Shown here: positions 17,854-26,431 of the stretch, in pieces
Position numbering within the stretch: the stretch's first letter is position 1
Layout: each line of letters opens with the position of its first letter
Source of the DNA: Halobacillus naozhouensis
Lineage (GTDB): Bacteria > Bacillota > Bacilli > Bacillales > Halobacillaceae
Direction: 5' to 3'
Length of the DNA: 64,000 bases
NCBI RefSeq assembly: GCF_029714185.1
Contig: NZ_CP121671.1
Span: 558,001 to 622,000, forward strand
Program-made: the position numbers and the translations under genes
Notes under the pieces: generated by a model
Database searches by the model: none
Told to the model about the DNA's origin: nothing
The model's input: the letters and a program-made list of their open reading frames with translations, nothing else

Positions 17854-19326
17854 ATGGCTTTATTTGACTATACCTTACGTGAGCTTCAGGAGAAGCTACA
17901 TAGCAAAGAAATTACTGTTACTGATCTTGTCGATGAATCCTATCAGCGAATTGAGGAAGTCGATCATGCAGTGAAGGCATTTCTTACCTTAAATAAGGAA
18001 GCTGCCCAAAACCAGGCTGCCGAATTAGACGCTGACCGCGGTAATGATGCTGCCAAGCTATTTGGACTGCCGATTGGTGTGAAAGATAATATTGTCACAA
18101 AAGGGTTACGTACTACAGCAGCAAGCCAGCTGCTTCGTAACTTGGAAGATCCACTTTACGATGCAACCGTAGTTCAAAAATTAAATGAAGCAAAATCCGT
18201 TACGATTGGAAAGTTAAATATGGACGAGTTTGCGATGGGGTCCTCTAATGAGAACTCAAGTTATACTGCAACCCGTAATCCGTGGAATCCCGATTACGTT
18301 CCAGGAGGGTCAAGCGGAGGCTCAGCTGCAGCGGTTGCAGCGGGAGAGGTGCCTTTTTCGCTAGGCTCAGACACAGGCGGGTCTATTCGTCAGCCGGCTG
18401 CTTTCTGTGGAGTCGTAGGACTTAAGCCAACGTATGGCCGTGTCTCACGTTTTGGCCTTATCGCTTTCGCTTCCTCCCTTGACCAAATTGGACCGATTAC
18501 GCGAACCGTAGAGGATAACGCCTTTCTATTAGAAAACATTGCCGGGCATGACAAAATGGACTCTACTTCAGCAAATGTAGAAGTTCCTAGTTATACTGAT
18601 GCTCTAACTGGTGATGTTAAAGGGTTAAAGATCGCCGTCCCTAAAGAATACTTGGGCGAAGGGGTCACTCCTGAGGTCAAAGAAGCGGTACAAGCTGCTC
18701 TTAAGAAATATGAAGAATTGGGCGCGACATGGGAAGAAGTATCTCTGCCACATTCGAAATATGCTGTTGCAACTTATTACCTGTTGTCTTCATCGGAAGC
18801 TTCTGCAAATCTGGCCCGCTTTGATGGAGTCCGCTACGGTGTACGTACCGACAATGCAGATACTATGCTGGATATGTTCAAAAACTCCCGTTCAGAAGGG
18901 TTTGGCAACGAAGTGAAGCGTCGGATTATGCTAGGAACGTTCGCGCTTAGTTCTGGTTATTACGATGCTTACTATAAAAAAGCCCAGCAAGTCCGTACAT
19001 TAATTAAGAATGATTTTGAAAAAGTGCTTGAAGACTATGATGTGATCATTGGACCAACAACTCCGACGCCGGCCTTTAAGGTGGGCGAGAAAATCGATGA
19101 TCCACTAACGATGTATGCAAATGATATTTTGACCATTCCTGTCAATCTTGCCGGCGTCCCGGGGATTTCTGTGCCGTGTGGTCTATCATCAGATGGATTG
19201 CCAATCGGCCTGCAAATCATTGGCAAGCATTTTGATGAAAGCACGGTTTATCGTACAGCACACGCCTTTGAACAGGCGACAGACTTCCATAAACAACGCC
19301 CGTCCCTTGGAGGTGCGCAGTCATGA
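17854..19326 (+). CDS. gatA: Asp/Glu-tRNA(Asn/Gln) amidotransferase subunit A
   Basis: GatA is the glutaminase subunit that releases ammonia for tRNA-dependent amidation. The 490 residues include the amidase signature with Lys77 in GVKDN and the Ser-rich GGSSGGSAAAVAAG followed by GSDTGGSIRQPAAFCG, which together make the Ser-cisSer-Lys triad. The start is preceded by TAGGAGGGGG. The stop overlaps gatB by 4 bases (ATGA), which implies coupled synthesis of the complex. Confidence 0.98.
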   Translation: MALFDYTLRELQEKLHSKEITVTDLVDESYQRIEEVDHAVKAFLTLNKEAAQNQAAELDADRGNDAAKLFGLPIGVKDNIVTKGLRTTAASQLLRNLEDPLYDATVVQKLNEAKSVTIGKLNMDEFAMGSSNENSSYTATRNPWNPDYVPGGSSGGSAAAVAAGEVPFSLGSDTGGSIRQPAAFCGVVGLKPTYGRVSRFGLIAFASSLDQIGPITRTVEDNAFLLENIAGHDKMDSTSANVEVPSYTDALTGDVKGLKIAVPKEYLGEGVTPEVKEAVQAALKKYEELGATWEEVSLPHSKYAVATYYLLSSSEASANLARFDGVRYGVRTDNADTMLDMFKNSRSEGFGNEVKRRIMLGTFALSSGYYDAYYKKAQQVRTLIKNDFEKVLEDYDVIIGPTTPTPAFKVGEKIDDPLTMYANDILTIPVNLAGVPGISVPCGLSSDGLPIGLQIIGKHFDESTVYRTAHAFEQATDFHKQRPSLGGAQS

Positions 19327-20753
19327 ATTTCGAAACAATTATTGGATTAGAAGTACACGTTGAACTTAAAACAGCATCTAAAATTTTCAGCCCATCCTCC
19401 AACATGTTTGGAGATGAACCGAACTCGAATGTTAACCCGATTGACTTAGGATACCCAGGTGTTCTACCTGTGCTCAATGAAGAAGCGGTTAATTTTGCCA
19501 TGAAAGCCGCAATGGCATTGAACTGTGAAATCGCAACCGATACAAAGTTCGACCGTAAGAATTACTTTTATCCGGATAATCCGAAGGCCTTCCAAATCTC
19601 TCAATTCGATAAACCAATTGGCGAGAATGGCTACATTGATATTGAAGTAGATGGAGTCAAAAAACGGATCGGGATCACACGGCTTCACATGGAAGAGGAT
19701 GCCGGCAAACTGACTCACAGTGATGATGGCTATTCCCTTGTCGATTATAACCGTCAGGGTACACCGCTTGTAGAGATTGTCTCAGAACCTGACATTCGTA
19801 CACCGAAAGAAGCATATGCTTATCTTGAGGCGTTGAAGAACATCATCCAATATACAGGTGTTTCGGACTGTAAGATGGAAGAAGGCTCACTAAGATGTGA
19901 TGCTAACTTGTCTCTGCGCCCGATTGGACAAGAAGAATTCGGAACGAAGACAGAGCTAAAGAACTTGAATTCATTCTCTTTTGTACAAAAAGGACTTGAG
20001 TTTGAAGAAAAGCGTCAGGAAAAAGTTCTTCTTAATGGCGGAGAAATTTTGCAGGAAACACGCCGTTATGATGAACAAACGAAAGAAACGATTCTGATGC
20101 GAGTTAAAGAAGGTTCAGATGATTATCGTTACTTCCCTGAACCGGATCTCATTCCGCTTTATATTGATGAAGCCTGGAAAGAACGCATTCGAGAGCAAAT
20201 TCCAGAGTTGCCTGATGCCCGTAAACAACGTTATATCGAAGAGCTTCAGCTTCCGGCGTATGATGCAATGGTACTTACCAATAATAAAGAAATGTCGGAT
20301 TTCTTTGAGGATACAATCGCAAACGGCGGTGACATTAAGCAGTCCTCAAATTGGCTGATGGGTGAAGTTTCTGCATACATGAACAAGCAGCAGAAAGAGT
20401 TCGGTGATTTAGCACTGACGCCACAATCCCTTGCCAAGCTGACGAAATTAATTGAAGATGGAACGATCTCTTCGAAAATCGCTAAGAAGGTCTTCAGTGA
20501 ATTAGTTGAAAAAGGCGGCGATCCTGAGAAGATCGTGAAAGACAAAGGCCTCGTTCAAATTTCTGATGAAGGACAGCTTACAGAAATCATTACGAAGATC
20601 CTGGATAACAATCAGCAATCCATTGAAGACTATAAAAATGGAAAAGATAAAGCGCTTGGTTTCTTAGTCGGACAAGTGATGAAGGAAACAAAAGGTCAGG
20701 CGAACCCGCCAATGGTCAATAAGATCATCCTTGAAGAAATGGATAAACGATAA
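19323..20753 (+). CDS. gatB: Asp/Glu-tRNA(Asn/Gln) amidotransferase subunit B
   Basis: GatB binds the misacylated tRNA and phosphorylates the acyl group before amidation. The 476-residue product has the PET112 family N-terminus NFETIIGLEVHVELKT, the catalytic-domain signatures FYPDNPKAFQISQ and DYNRQGTPLVEIVSEPD, and the C-terminal YqeY-like helical tail (about 400-476). It is the last gene of the operon; a terminator follows 11 bases after the stop. Confidence 0.98.
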   Translation: MNFETIIGLEVHVELKTASKIFSPSSNMFGDEPNSNVNPIDLGYPGVLPVLNEEAVNFAMKAAMALNCEIATDTKFDRKNYFYPDNPKAFQISQFDKPIGENGYIDIEVDGVKKRIGITRLHMEEDAGKLTHSDDGYSLVDYNRQGTPLVEIVSEPDIRTPKEAYAYLEALKNIIQYTGVSDCKMEEGSLRCDANLSLRPIGQEEFGTKTELKNLNSFSFVQKGLEFEEKRQEKVLLNGGEILQETRRYDEQTKETILMRVKEGSDDYRYFPEPDLIPLYIDEAWKERIREQIPELPDARKQRYIEELQLPAYDAMVLTNNKEMSDFFEDTIANGGDIKQSSNWLMGEVSAYMNKQQKEFGDLALTPQSLAKLTKLIEDGTISSKIAKKVFSELVEKGGDPEKIVKDKGLVQISDEGQLTEIITKILDNNQQSIEDYKNGKDKALGFLVGQVMKETKGQANPPMVNKIILEEMDKR

Positions 20754-20764
20754 GGTTTCTGGTC

Positions 20765-20793
20765 AAAAGCACGCACTAACCCTGCGTGCTTTT
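20765..20793 (+). terminator. Terminator of gatCAB
   Basis: The stem AAAAGCACGCA/TGCGTGCTTTT with a 7-base loop lies just after gatB. Confidence 0.87.
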
Positions 20794-20840
20794 GTATGGC
20801 AGGGCAAGCCGTTTGTTTGAGCTCCCTAAGAAAAAAGTGC

Positions 20841-20868
20841 TTGCAAATTTTAGAAAAAAAGCTATGAT
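20841..20868 (+). promoter_or_regulatory. Sigma-A type promoter for dgkB
   Basis: TTGCAA and TATGAT are separated by 16 bases, 37 bases before the dgkB start. Confidence 0.55.
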
Positions 20869-20905
20869 GTAATTTGGAGCACACCTGGATGAAGGAGGGC
20901 TTACT

Positions 20906-21829
20906 ATGCAACGTGCCCGAATAATATATAATCCGACATCAGGAAGAGAAGTAATCAGGAAAGTTCTCCCTGACATTCTGCAGCGATTTGAACAAGCTGG
21001 TTATGAAGCCTCTACACACGCTACAACATGTGCCGGTGATGCAACGGAGGCAGCTGAGATCGCCGTCGAACGCAAATTCGATGTCGTTGTCGCAGCAGGT
21101 GGGGATGGAACGATTAATGAAGTCATTAATGGCATAGCTGAACAGCCATTTAGACCGAAGCTTGGTATCATTCCAGTCGGAACCACGAACGATTTCGCGC
21201 GAGCACTTTATGTTCCGCGCAATATTCATAAAGCCGTTGACGTCATTTTAGCAGGATATTCAACGCCGCTTGATATCGGCCGTGTCAATGATCAATATTT
21301 CATGAACATCGCCGGGGGAGGAAAGATTACCGAAATTTCCTATGAAGTCCCAAGTAAACTTAAGACAATGCTTGGTCAGCTTGCTTATTACTTAAAGGGA
21401 ATGGAGATGCTTCCTTCGATCAAGCCTACGTATGTGGAAATGGAGTACGATGGCAAGTTGTATCAAGGTGATATTATGTTGTTCCTCGTCTCTAATACAA
21501 ATTCAGTTGGCGGGCTTGAGAAGCTGGCTCCTGAGGCGCAAATGGATGATGGTTTATTTGACTTAATGATTATTGAGAAAATGAACATCGCTGAATTTGT
21601 AAGGCTGGCCACGCTGGCCATACAAGGCACGCACATGAACCATCCGAAATTTATTCACAAAACCGCAAGTCGGATTAAAGTGAAGACAGAAGAGAAGATG
21701 CAGCTTAACATTGACGGAGAATTTGGCGGACTCTTGCCAGGAGAATTCGTCAACTTGTATAAACATATCGAGTTTTTTGTACCAGAAGATAAATTCTCAC
21801 TAGAGCAAGAAGATGAGTTGAATGAGTGA
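20906..21829 (+). CDS. dgkB: Diacylglycerol kinase DgkB (YerQ)
   Basis: DgkB is a soluble lipid kinase that returns diacylglycerol, released during lipoteichoic acid synthesis, to phosphatidic acid. The 307-residue protein has the DAGK catalytic fold: IIYNPTSGRE at the N-terminus, the nucleotide-binding GGDGT at residues 65-69, GTTNDFAR, and the C-terminal beta-sandwich with NIDGE. GAAGGAGGG precedes the ATG. It is monocistronic, with its own promoter-like sequence and a strong terminator, and is syntenic with B. subtilis yerQ. Confidence 0.95.
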   Translation: MQRARIIYNPTSGREVIRKVLPDILQRFEQAGYEASTHATTCAGDATEAAEIAVERKFDVVVAAGGDGTINEVINGIAEQPFRPKLGIIPVGTTNDFARALYVPRNIHKAVDVILAGYSTPLDIGRVNDQYFMNIAGGGKITEISYEVPSKLKTMLGQLAYYLKGMEMLPSIKPTYVEMEYDGKLYQGDIMLFLVSNTNSVGGLEKLAPEAQMDDGLFDLMIIEKMNIAEFVRLATLAIQGTHMNHPKFIHKTASRIKVKTEEKMQLNIDGEFGGLLPGEFVNLYKHIEFFVPEDKFSLEQEDELNE

Positions 21830-21844
21830 CTGATTTCAATCCGG

Positions 21845-21890
21845 CCGCCTCAAGCCTTTGTAAATGGACAAAGGCTTGAGGCGGTTTTTT
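21845..21890 (+). terminator. Strong terminator after dgkB
   Basis: A 17-bp perfect stem CCGCCTCAAGCCTTTGT/ACAAAGGCTTGAGGCGG with a 6-base loop and a T tract. Confidence 0.95.
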
Positions 21891-21949
21891 TGGCTTTTTC
21901 CGCTTTTATGAGAGGGAGAGCCTCAGGTTCTGCCTCTGTGTGGGCAAAG

Positions 21950-22020
21950 GATTCTTAAATAATGTTCCTGATTCTAAAATAACGTAAATCGATTCTTAAA
22001 TTAACTGCTTGGATTCTCAA
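21950..22020. repeat. Four-copy GATTCT iteration, about 21-bp period
   Basis: GATTCTTAAAT, GATTCTAAAAT, GATTCTTAAAT and GATTCTCAAG start at 21950, 21970, 21991 and 22012, so the spacing is 20-21 bases, two helical turns. The array lies just beyond the 3' end of the decayed NERD gene. It could be a protein-binding array or a repeat remnant; the function is unknown. Confidence 0.5.
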
Positions 22021-22044
22021 GGTTTTAGCCTATATTTTTGGTCT

Positions 22045-22784
22045 TTAGTGCGCCCGGAAAAGCTTTGACTGTTTTCTAATAGTATTCTTTTTGCTACATA
22101 TTCCGTTTTGACCGAACTCCCGGAATTCAACATTAGAGATTTCAGCCCCGATAAGCAGTTGAAAATCTCGCAACGCCGCTAAGTGAGCATCCTTCGATTT
22201 AAATCCACACCATGGACAACCCAGTGGTCTCGCTTTCGCTCCATAGAGAATCTTTTGCATTTTTGGCATTGAACGCCTTTTATTAAATCCTCTACCGTTA
22301 AATCAAAACGCTCAAGAATGGAACCCCCTCGGTAAGGCGTGTTTTCTTTTTCAAAACAACTCGTTGACCTGCATTATTATCGTACTTTCCCAATACTCCC
22401 TGTTAAAAGTAGATGTTAAATCCGTCACGGATGGGATAATTTGTTTCGGTTGGGATCTGAAAATGTATCTTTTTTACCGTCAAAAGTACGTTTTCCACGT
22501 AAATTTTCGACTTCAAGGATGAGACGAAGGATGGATTGAGGATGAGGCAATCGATTTGAAAATGTTGGATACCGTCGAAGAGTCGAATGTCCTGGATAAT
22601 ATGGTATCTCTCTGAGTGAAGGTATGGAACAAGAAAGTGATCAGTGGTGGTTTCTCCTAAGTGACCTGCAGACCTTATGGCGTACTGTTCATGAACGTCT
22701 ATTCGTTTGAAATGAGTAGGGGGAAGGTGCTCCAGTAACGAGGCTAATTTGCTTGTGTTGCATTAATTTCATTCTTTTTTCCAA
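22045..22784 (-). pseudogene. Decayed NERD (nuclease-related) domain protein gene
   Basis: Minus-strand reading in several frames gives consecutive pieces of a NERD-domain protein. They are SAGHLGETTTDHFL, IIQDIRLFDGIQHFQIDCLI, then in a second frame LEVENLRGKRTFDGKKDTF (the family's ExKN segment, here with Glu for Lys). A C-terminal zinc ribbon follows, split over two frames: GVQCQKCKRFSMERKRDHW and CPWCGFKSKDAHLAALRDF. At least three frame changes and a missing stretch near 22320-22440 break the gene, and the apparent start is near a TTG at 22784. It is a clear pseudogene; the family assignment rests on motif order only. Confidence 0.75.
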
Positions 22785-22861
22785 AATATATCACGCTCCA
22801 ATCCTTAATAATATTCGTTATGGTATAAAAATCACCTCTAATTTTTACCAAGAGGTTTCAC

Positions 22862-22894
22862 GAAAAAAATCTCCTGTGCCTCATTTCTGAGGGC
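22862..22894 (-). terminator. Terminator of the second symporter gene
   Basis: On the minus strand the stem ATCTCCTGTGCC-type arm pairs with GGCACAGGAGAT (22869-22893) and is followed by seven T. It lies 22 bases beyond the symporter stop. Confidence 0.92.
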
Positions 22895-22915
22895 ACAGGA
22901 GATCGATATTTACTA

Positions 22916-24388
22916 TTAAGCTTTTTCCATTTTAGCTTTGAACTCGTCATATTCCGTTTGAACTTCTTGTGGTGGTTCTTTACCAAGAAGGCTAACGATA
23001 ATAATGGCTAGGCCTGCAAAAATGAAGCCAGGGGCTAATTCATATAATTCGAAAATGCCGCCAGATAGCTGTTTCCAGATAATGACGGTGGCTGCACCGA
23101 CAATAATTCCGGCTAGTGCACCATTTCTGGTCATACGCTTCCAGAAAAGGCTTAGAATGATAACAGGACCAAATGCAGCACCAAATCCTGCCCACGCGTA
23201 ACTTACAAGCTCGAGCACCTTACTATCACGGTCATAACCTAATAAGACAGCGAGCAACGCGATTCCCAGCACAGCGATTCTTCCTACAATCATTTCTTCT
23301 TTCTGGCTGGCACTCTTTCTGAAGATCGCTTTATAAAAGTCTTGTGCTAAAGCACTTGAAGATACAAGCAGCTGTGAATCCACAGTACTCATAATCGCAG
23401 ATAGAATAGCGGCAAGTAAGAAACCAGCTACCCATGGATTAAAGAGAATTTGTGAGAACATGATAAATACTGTCTCAGAGTTCTCAAGTGGTGCGTCAGC
23501 AAAGAAAGCAATACCTGAAAAGCCGACAAGTATGGCACCGAATAGAGAGATAACCATCCAGGACATACCGATGAGGCGTGCCTTTGGAATGTCTTTCGTA
23601 GATCTGATTCCCATAAATCGAACGATGATGTGTGGTTGTCCAAAGTAACCAAGTCCCCAGGCCAGCAGGGAAACCACACTTACAAACGTGGCACCAGAAT
23701 AGACATTGAGATAAGAAGGGTCCATACTTCCGATAGTGTTAACCGTTTCATTCCAGCCGCCAAGCTCAACAATGGCGACAATTGGGATAATGATTAAGGC
23801 TAAGAACATTAAGATCCCTTGAATGAAGTCTGTCCAGCTTGCGGCAAGGAACCCGCCGAACAACGTGTAAGAAAGAATAACAGCTGCTCCTACCCATAGG
23901 GCAAGTCTGTAATCCATTCCAAATGAACTTTCTAACAGTATCGCTCCACCTACAAGGCTAGATGAAGTGTAGAAGGTAAAGAAGACTAAGATGATTACTG
24001 CAGAAATAACACGAAGTATTTTTGAATGGTCACGGAAACGATTTTCGAAGTAATCAGGAACCGTAATGGAGTCATTTGAAACCTCTGTGTACACGCGGAA
24101 TGGTTTCGCAACAAATTGCCAGTTCAAGTAGGCACCCATTGCCAAACCTACGGCAAGCCAGATAGAGCCCATACCACTTACATACATAGCTCCCGGCAAA
24201 CCAAGCATGAGCCACCCACTCATGTCAGAAGAACCAGCACTTAAAGCGGCTACTCCTGGAGTTAATCGTCTTCCACCTAGTACATAATCTGATAAGTTAC
24301 TGGTAAGTTTTGCGGCCAAATAACCAATAATTTGCATACCAACTAGATAAATAATAATCGCGGTTAGTGTCTGGTAATTTATATCCAT
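22916..24388 (-). CDS. putP: Na+/proline symporter, second copy (PutP family)
   Basis: A 490-residue SSS-family symporter closely related to the one at 15822-17333. It shares GGRRLTPGVAALSAGSSDMSG, LSAIMSTVDSQLLVSSSALAQD and GFGAAFGPVIILSLFWKRMTRNG-type segments (each seen in both copies with few changes). It should import proline with Na+. The ATG at 24388 is preferred over the frame extension to 24442 because it gives the same N-terminus (MDINYQTLTAIIIYLVGM) as the first copy, and the extension would overlap the small peptide gene at 24396-24503. A terminator follows. Paralogous use, catabolic versus osmotic, cannot be told from sequence. Confidence 0.92.
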   Translation of the reverse strand: MDINYQTLTAIIIYLVGMQIIGYLAAKLTSNLSDYVLGGRRLTPGVAALSAGSSDMSGWLMLGLPGAMYVSGMGSIWLAVGLAMGAYLNWQFVAKPFRVYTEVSNDSITVPDYFENRFRDHSKILRVISAVIILVFFTFYTSSSLVGGAILLESSFGMDYRLALWVGAAVILSYTLFGGFLAASWTDFIQGILMFLALIIIPIVAIVELGGWNETVNTIGSMDPSYLNVYSGATFVSVVSLLAWGLGYFGQPHIIVRFMGIRSTKDIPKARLIGMSWMVISLFGAILVGFSGIAFFADAPLENSETVFIMFSQILFNPWVAGFLLAAILSAIMSTVDSQLLVSSSALAQDFYKAIFRKSASQKEEMIVGRIAVLGIALLAVLLGYDRDSKVLELVSYAWAGFGAAFGPVIILSLFWKRMTRNGALAGIIVGAATVIIWKQLSGGIFELYELAPGFIFAGLAIIIVSLLGKEPPQEVQTEYDEFKAKMEKA

Positions 24389-24395
24389 TGTTTTA

Positions 24396-24503
24396 TTAGC
24401 TCTCTCCTCTTTCCTTAAAGTAGGTAATGATTGATAATACAATTAATAGCGGCATTGGGATAAGCAGCCAACACCAAGTTGCAAGGGTTAAATCGAAATC
24501 CAC
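24396..24503 (-). CDS. Symporter small accessory-type membrane peptide (35 aa)
   Basis: A 35-residue ORF starting at GTG 24503 with GAGGAGG 7 bases upstream. The product is one membrane helix, core WCWLLIPMPLLIVLSIIT, ending YFKERGES. It lies 7 bases before the symporter ATG and carries that gene's ribosome site (AGGAGAG) in its end, followed by TAATAAAAC, exactly as in the first pair. The conserved WxWLxxPMPxLIxLSIIT core and the identical arrangement support a real gene that acts with the transporter. Confidence 0.78.
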   Translation of the reverse strand: MDFDLTLATWCWLLIPMPLLIVLSIITYFKERGES

Positions 24504-24934
24504 ATCGTCACCTCCTCGATCACTTGTTTCCATGTATCGCTTGTTATGTGTCTAGTTTGAAGTAGCTGCTAGTATTCATTGATATACATTTTGTAGATCT
24601 GTTTATTGGCTGAGATGTAAGGCAATGAAAGCAAACACGTTTTTAAACATAACATAATAAAAAAGACAGAACATAGGGAATAGTATAAAAAGTGAGATAT
24701 ATTGTATAAAAATTCACTGTTTTATATTTATTTGCGAAATAGATGATTATCTATACAAAATCATTTATAAAATTAATTTCGACAAATTCCTTGGTTTTTC
24801 GTTATTTATATTATCTCCTGATTTTCACAACAATACATATATAACTTAATTTGTTAGAGCGTACTCTGCTTCCGCAAACGGAATTAAATGTGATAAACTT
24901 TGAACAGCAAAGAAATGTAAAGGACGGATCAAAT
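24504..24934. other. AT-rich intergenic region between divergent genes
   Basis: About 430 bases between the divergent symporter unit and rlmCD. It must hold both promoters, but the very high A+T content between 24650 and 24850 gives many weak -10-like sites and no single convincing choice. No conserved small ORF or RNA structure was recognised. Confidence 0.5.
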
Positions 24935-26314
24935 ATGGCCAAACCAAAGCCACCTGTACAAAAAAATGAAACCATTCAACTCAAATTTGAAGACTTAACC
25001 CATGAAGGGAATGGAGTAGGCAAAGTCGATGGCTATCCCTTGTTCGTTCCCTACGGTCTTCCTGGAGAGACTGCTCAGGTCAAAGTGGTGAAGGTCAAGA
25101 AGAATTTCGGCTTCGGTAAATTGTTAGAGGTGGACCAAGCTAGTGAGGAACGTGTTGAGCCGCCATGTGACGTGTTCTATCAGTGCGGCGGCTGCCAGCT
25201 TCAGCACATGAGCTACAGCATGCAGCTTGACATGAAACGTAATCAGGTAAAAAACGCCATGAAGAAAATTGGGCACCTCGACCACGTTCCTGTCCATGAA
25301 GCAATTGGAATGGATGACCCCTGGCGCTACCGTAATAAAGTCCAAATTCCTGTTGGTCAAAAAGAAGACGGCCAGCTAATGACCGGATTTTATCAGAAGC
25401 GCAGCCATAACATCATTGATATGGACACCTGTTTAATCCAGGATGAAATGAACGATCGCATGGTAGAATCCATAAGGCGCATCGCCAGCCGCCTCGGGAT
25501 AGATGCGTATGACGAAGAATCTCATCGTGGTGTATTACGACATATTATGGTACGAACTGGGCAAACAACAAAGGATATCATGATCGTTCTCGTAACACGC
25601 ACGAAGAAGCTTCCATATAAAGAGGAACTGATTGATGAATTGCGCGAAGCATTTCCTAACGTGAAATCAATCGTTCATAACATCAACAGCGGCAAGACCA
25701 ATGTGATTCTCGGAAAAGAAACAAAAGTCCTCTGGGGGGATGAGTACATTTATGACACGATCGGTGACGTGAAATTTATGATCTCACCAAAATCCTTTTA
25801 CCAGGTTAATCCGACCCAGACGAAGAAGCTGTATGATCAGGCACTAGAGTTTGCTGATCTGCGCGGCGGAGAAACCGTTATCGACGCGTACTGTGGCATA
25901 GGCACTATTTCACTGTTCTTAGCCCAAAAAGCGAAAAAAGTGTATGGAGTCGAAATCGTTCCAGAAGCCGTCACCGATGCTAAGAAAAACGCTCGCCTGA
26001 ATAAAATGGATAACGCAGAGTTTTATGTAGGGAAAGCAGAGGAGATCATGCCATGGTGGCGAACTCAGGGGCTGCGTCCAGACGTGATTGTTGTTGATCC
26101 GCCCAGAAAAGGCTGTGATGAGGAACTGTTGAAAGCCATGCTTGATATGGAACCGGAGCGGATTGTCTATGTGTCCTGTAATCCGTCGACACTTGCGCGT
26201 GATTTGCGTGTGCTTGAGGATGGGGGATATGAGACGAAAGAGGTTCAGCCTGTAGATATGTTTCCGCAGACAGCTCATGTTGAGGGTGTTACCTATTTAA
26301 CCCCTAAATCATAG
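24935..26314 (+). CDS. rlmCD: 23S rRNA (uracil-C5)-methyltransferase RlmCD
   Basis: The 459-residue product equals B. subtilis YefA/RlmCD, which methylates U747 and U1939 of 23S rRNA. Visible are an N-terminal TRAM domain (about 15-75), the iron-sulfur Cys motif CDVFYQCGGCQLQHM, the SAM-binding DAYCGIGTISLFLA, the DPPRKGCDEELL motif, and the catalytic Cys in YVSCNPSTLARDL. ATG 24935, with AAAGGA upstream, is preferred to the 28-residue N-terminal extension from 24851, which is not family-like. Confidence 0.95.
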   Translation: MAKPKPPVQKNETIQLKFEDLTHEGNGVGKVDGYPLFVPYGLPGETAQVKVVKVKKNFGFGKLLEVDQASEERVEPPCDVFYQCGGCQLQHMSYSMQLDMKRNQVKNAMKKIGHLDHVPVHEAIGMDDPWRYRNKVQIPVGQKEDGQLMTGFYQKRSHNIIDMDTCLIQDEMNDRMVESIRRIASRLGIDAYDEESHRGVLRHIMVRTGQTTKDIMIVLVTRTKKLPYKEELIDELREAFPNVKSIVHNINSGKTNVILGKETKVLWGDEYIYDTIGDVKFMISPKSFYQVNPTQTKKLYDQALEFADLRGGETVIDAYCGIGTISLFLAQKAKKVYGVEIVPEAVTDAKKNARLNKMDNAEFYVGKAEEIMPWWRTQGLRPDVIVVDPPRKGCDEELLKAMLDMEPERIVYVSCNPSTLARDLRVLEDGGYETKEVQPVDMFPQTAHVEGVTYLTPKS

Positions 26315-26327
26315 GCTTTTATAAAAG

Positions 26328-26358
26328 AAAAACACGAGAGTGATCACTTATGTGTTTT
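26328..26358 (+). terminator. Terminator after rlmCD
   Basis: AAAAACAC pairs with GTGTTTTT around an inner AGTGATCACT palindrome, and a T run follows. Confidence 0.75.
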
Positions 26359-26391
26359 TTTCTAATGCGAGATGATTTAACTTTTAATATA

Positions 26392-26431
26392 AAAAGCGAT
26401 CGACGTTTAAGAGGACGTCGATCGCTTTTTT
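26392..26431 (-). terminator. Bidirectional terminator between rlmCD and the cupin gene
   Basis: The stem AAAAAGCGATCGACGT/ACGTCGATCGCTTTTTTT with an 8-base loop lies immediately beyond the cupin stop. Runs of A and T on the two sides let it serve both strands. Confidence 0.9.

Noticed and set aside
22045..22269. The CPWCG zinc-ribbon fragment as an IS605 OrfB transposase remnant
   Set aside because: The upstream frames fit a NERD-domain protein, and the spacing of the Cys pairs and the KDAHLAALRDF helix fit its zinc ribbon; no transposase catalytic motif or inverted repeats are seen.
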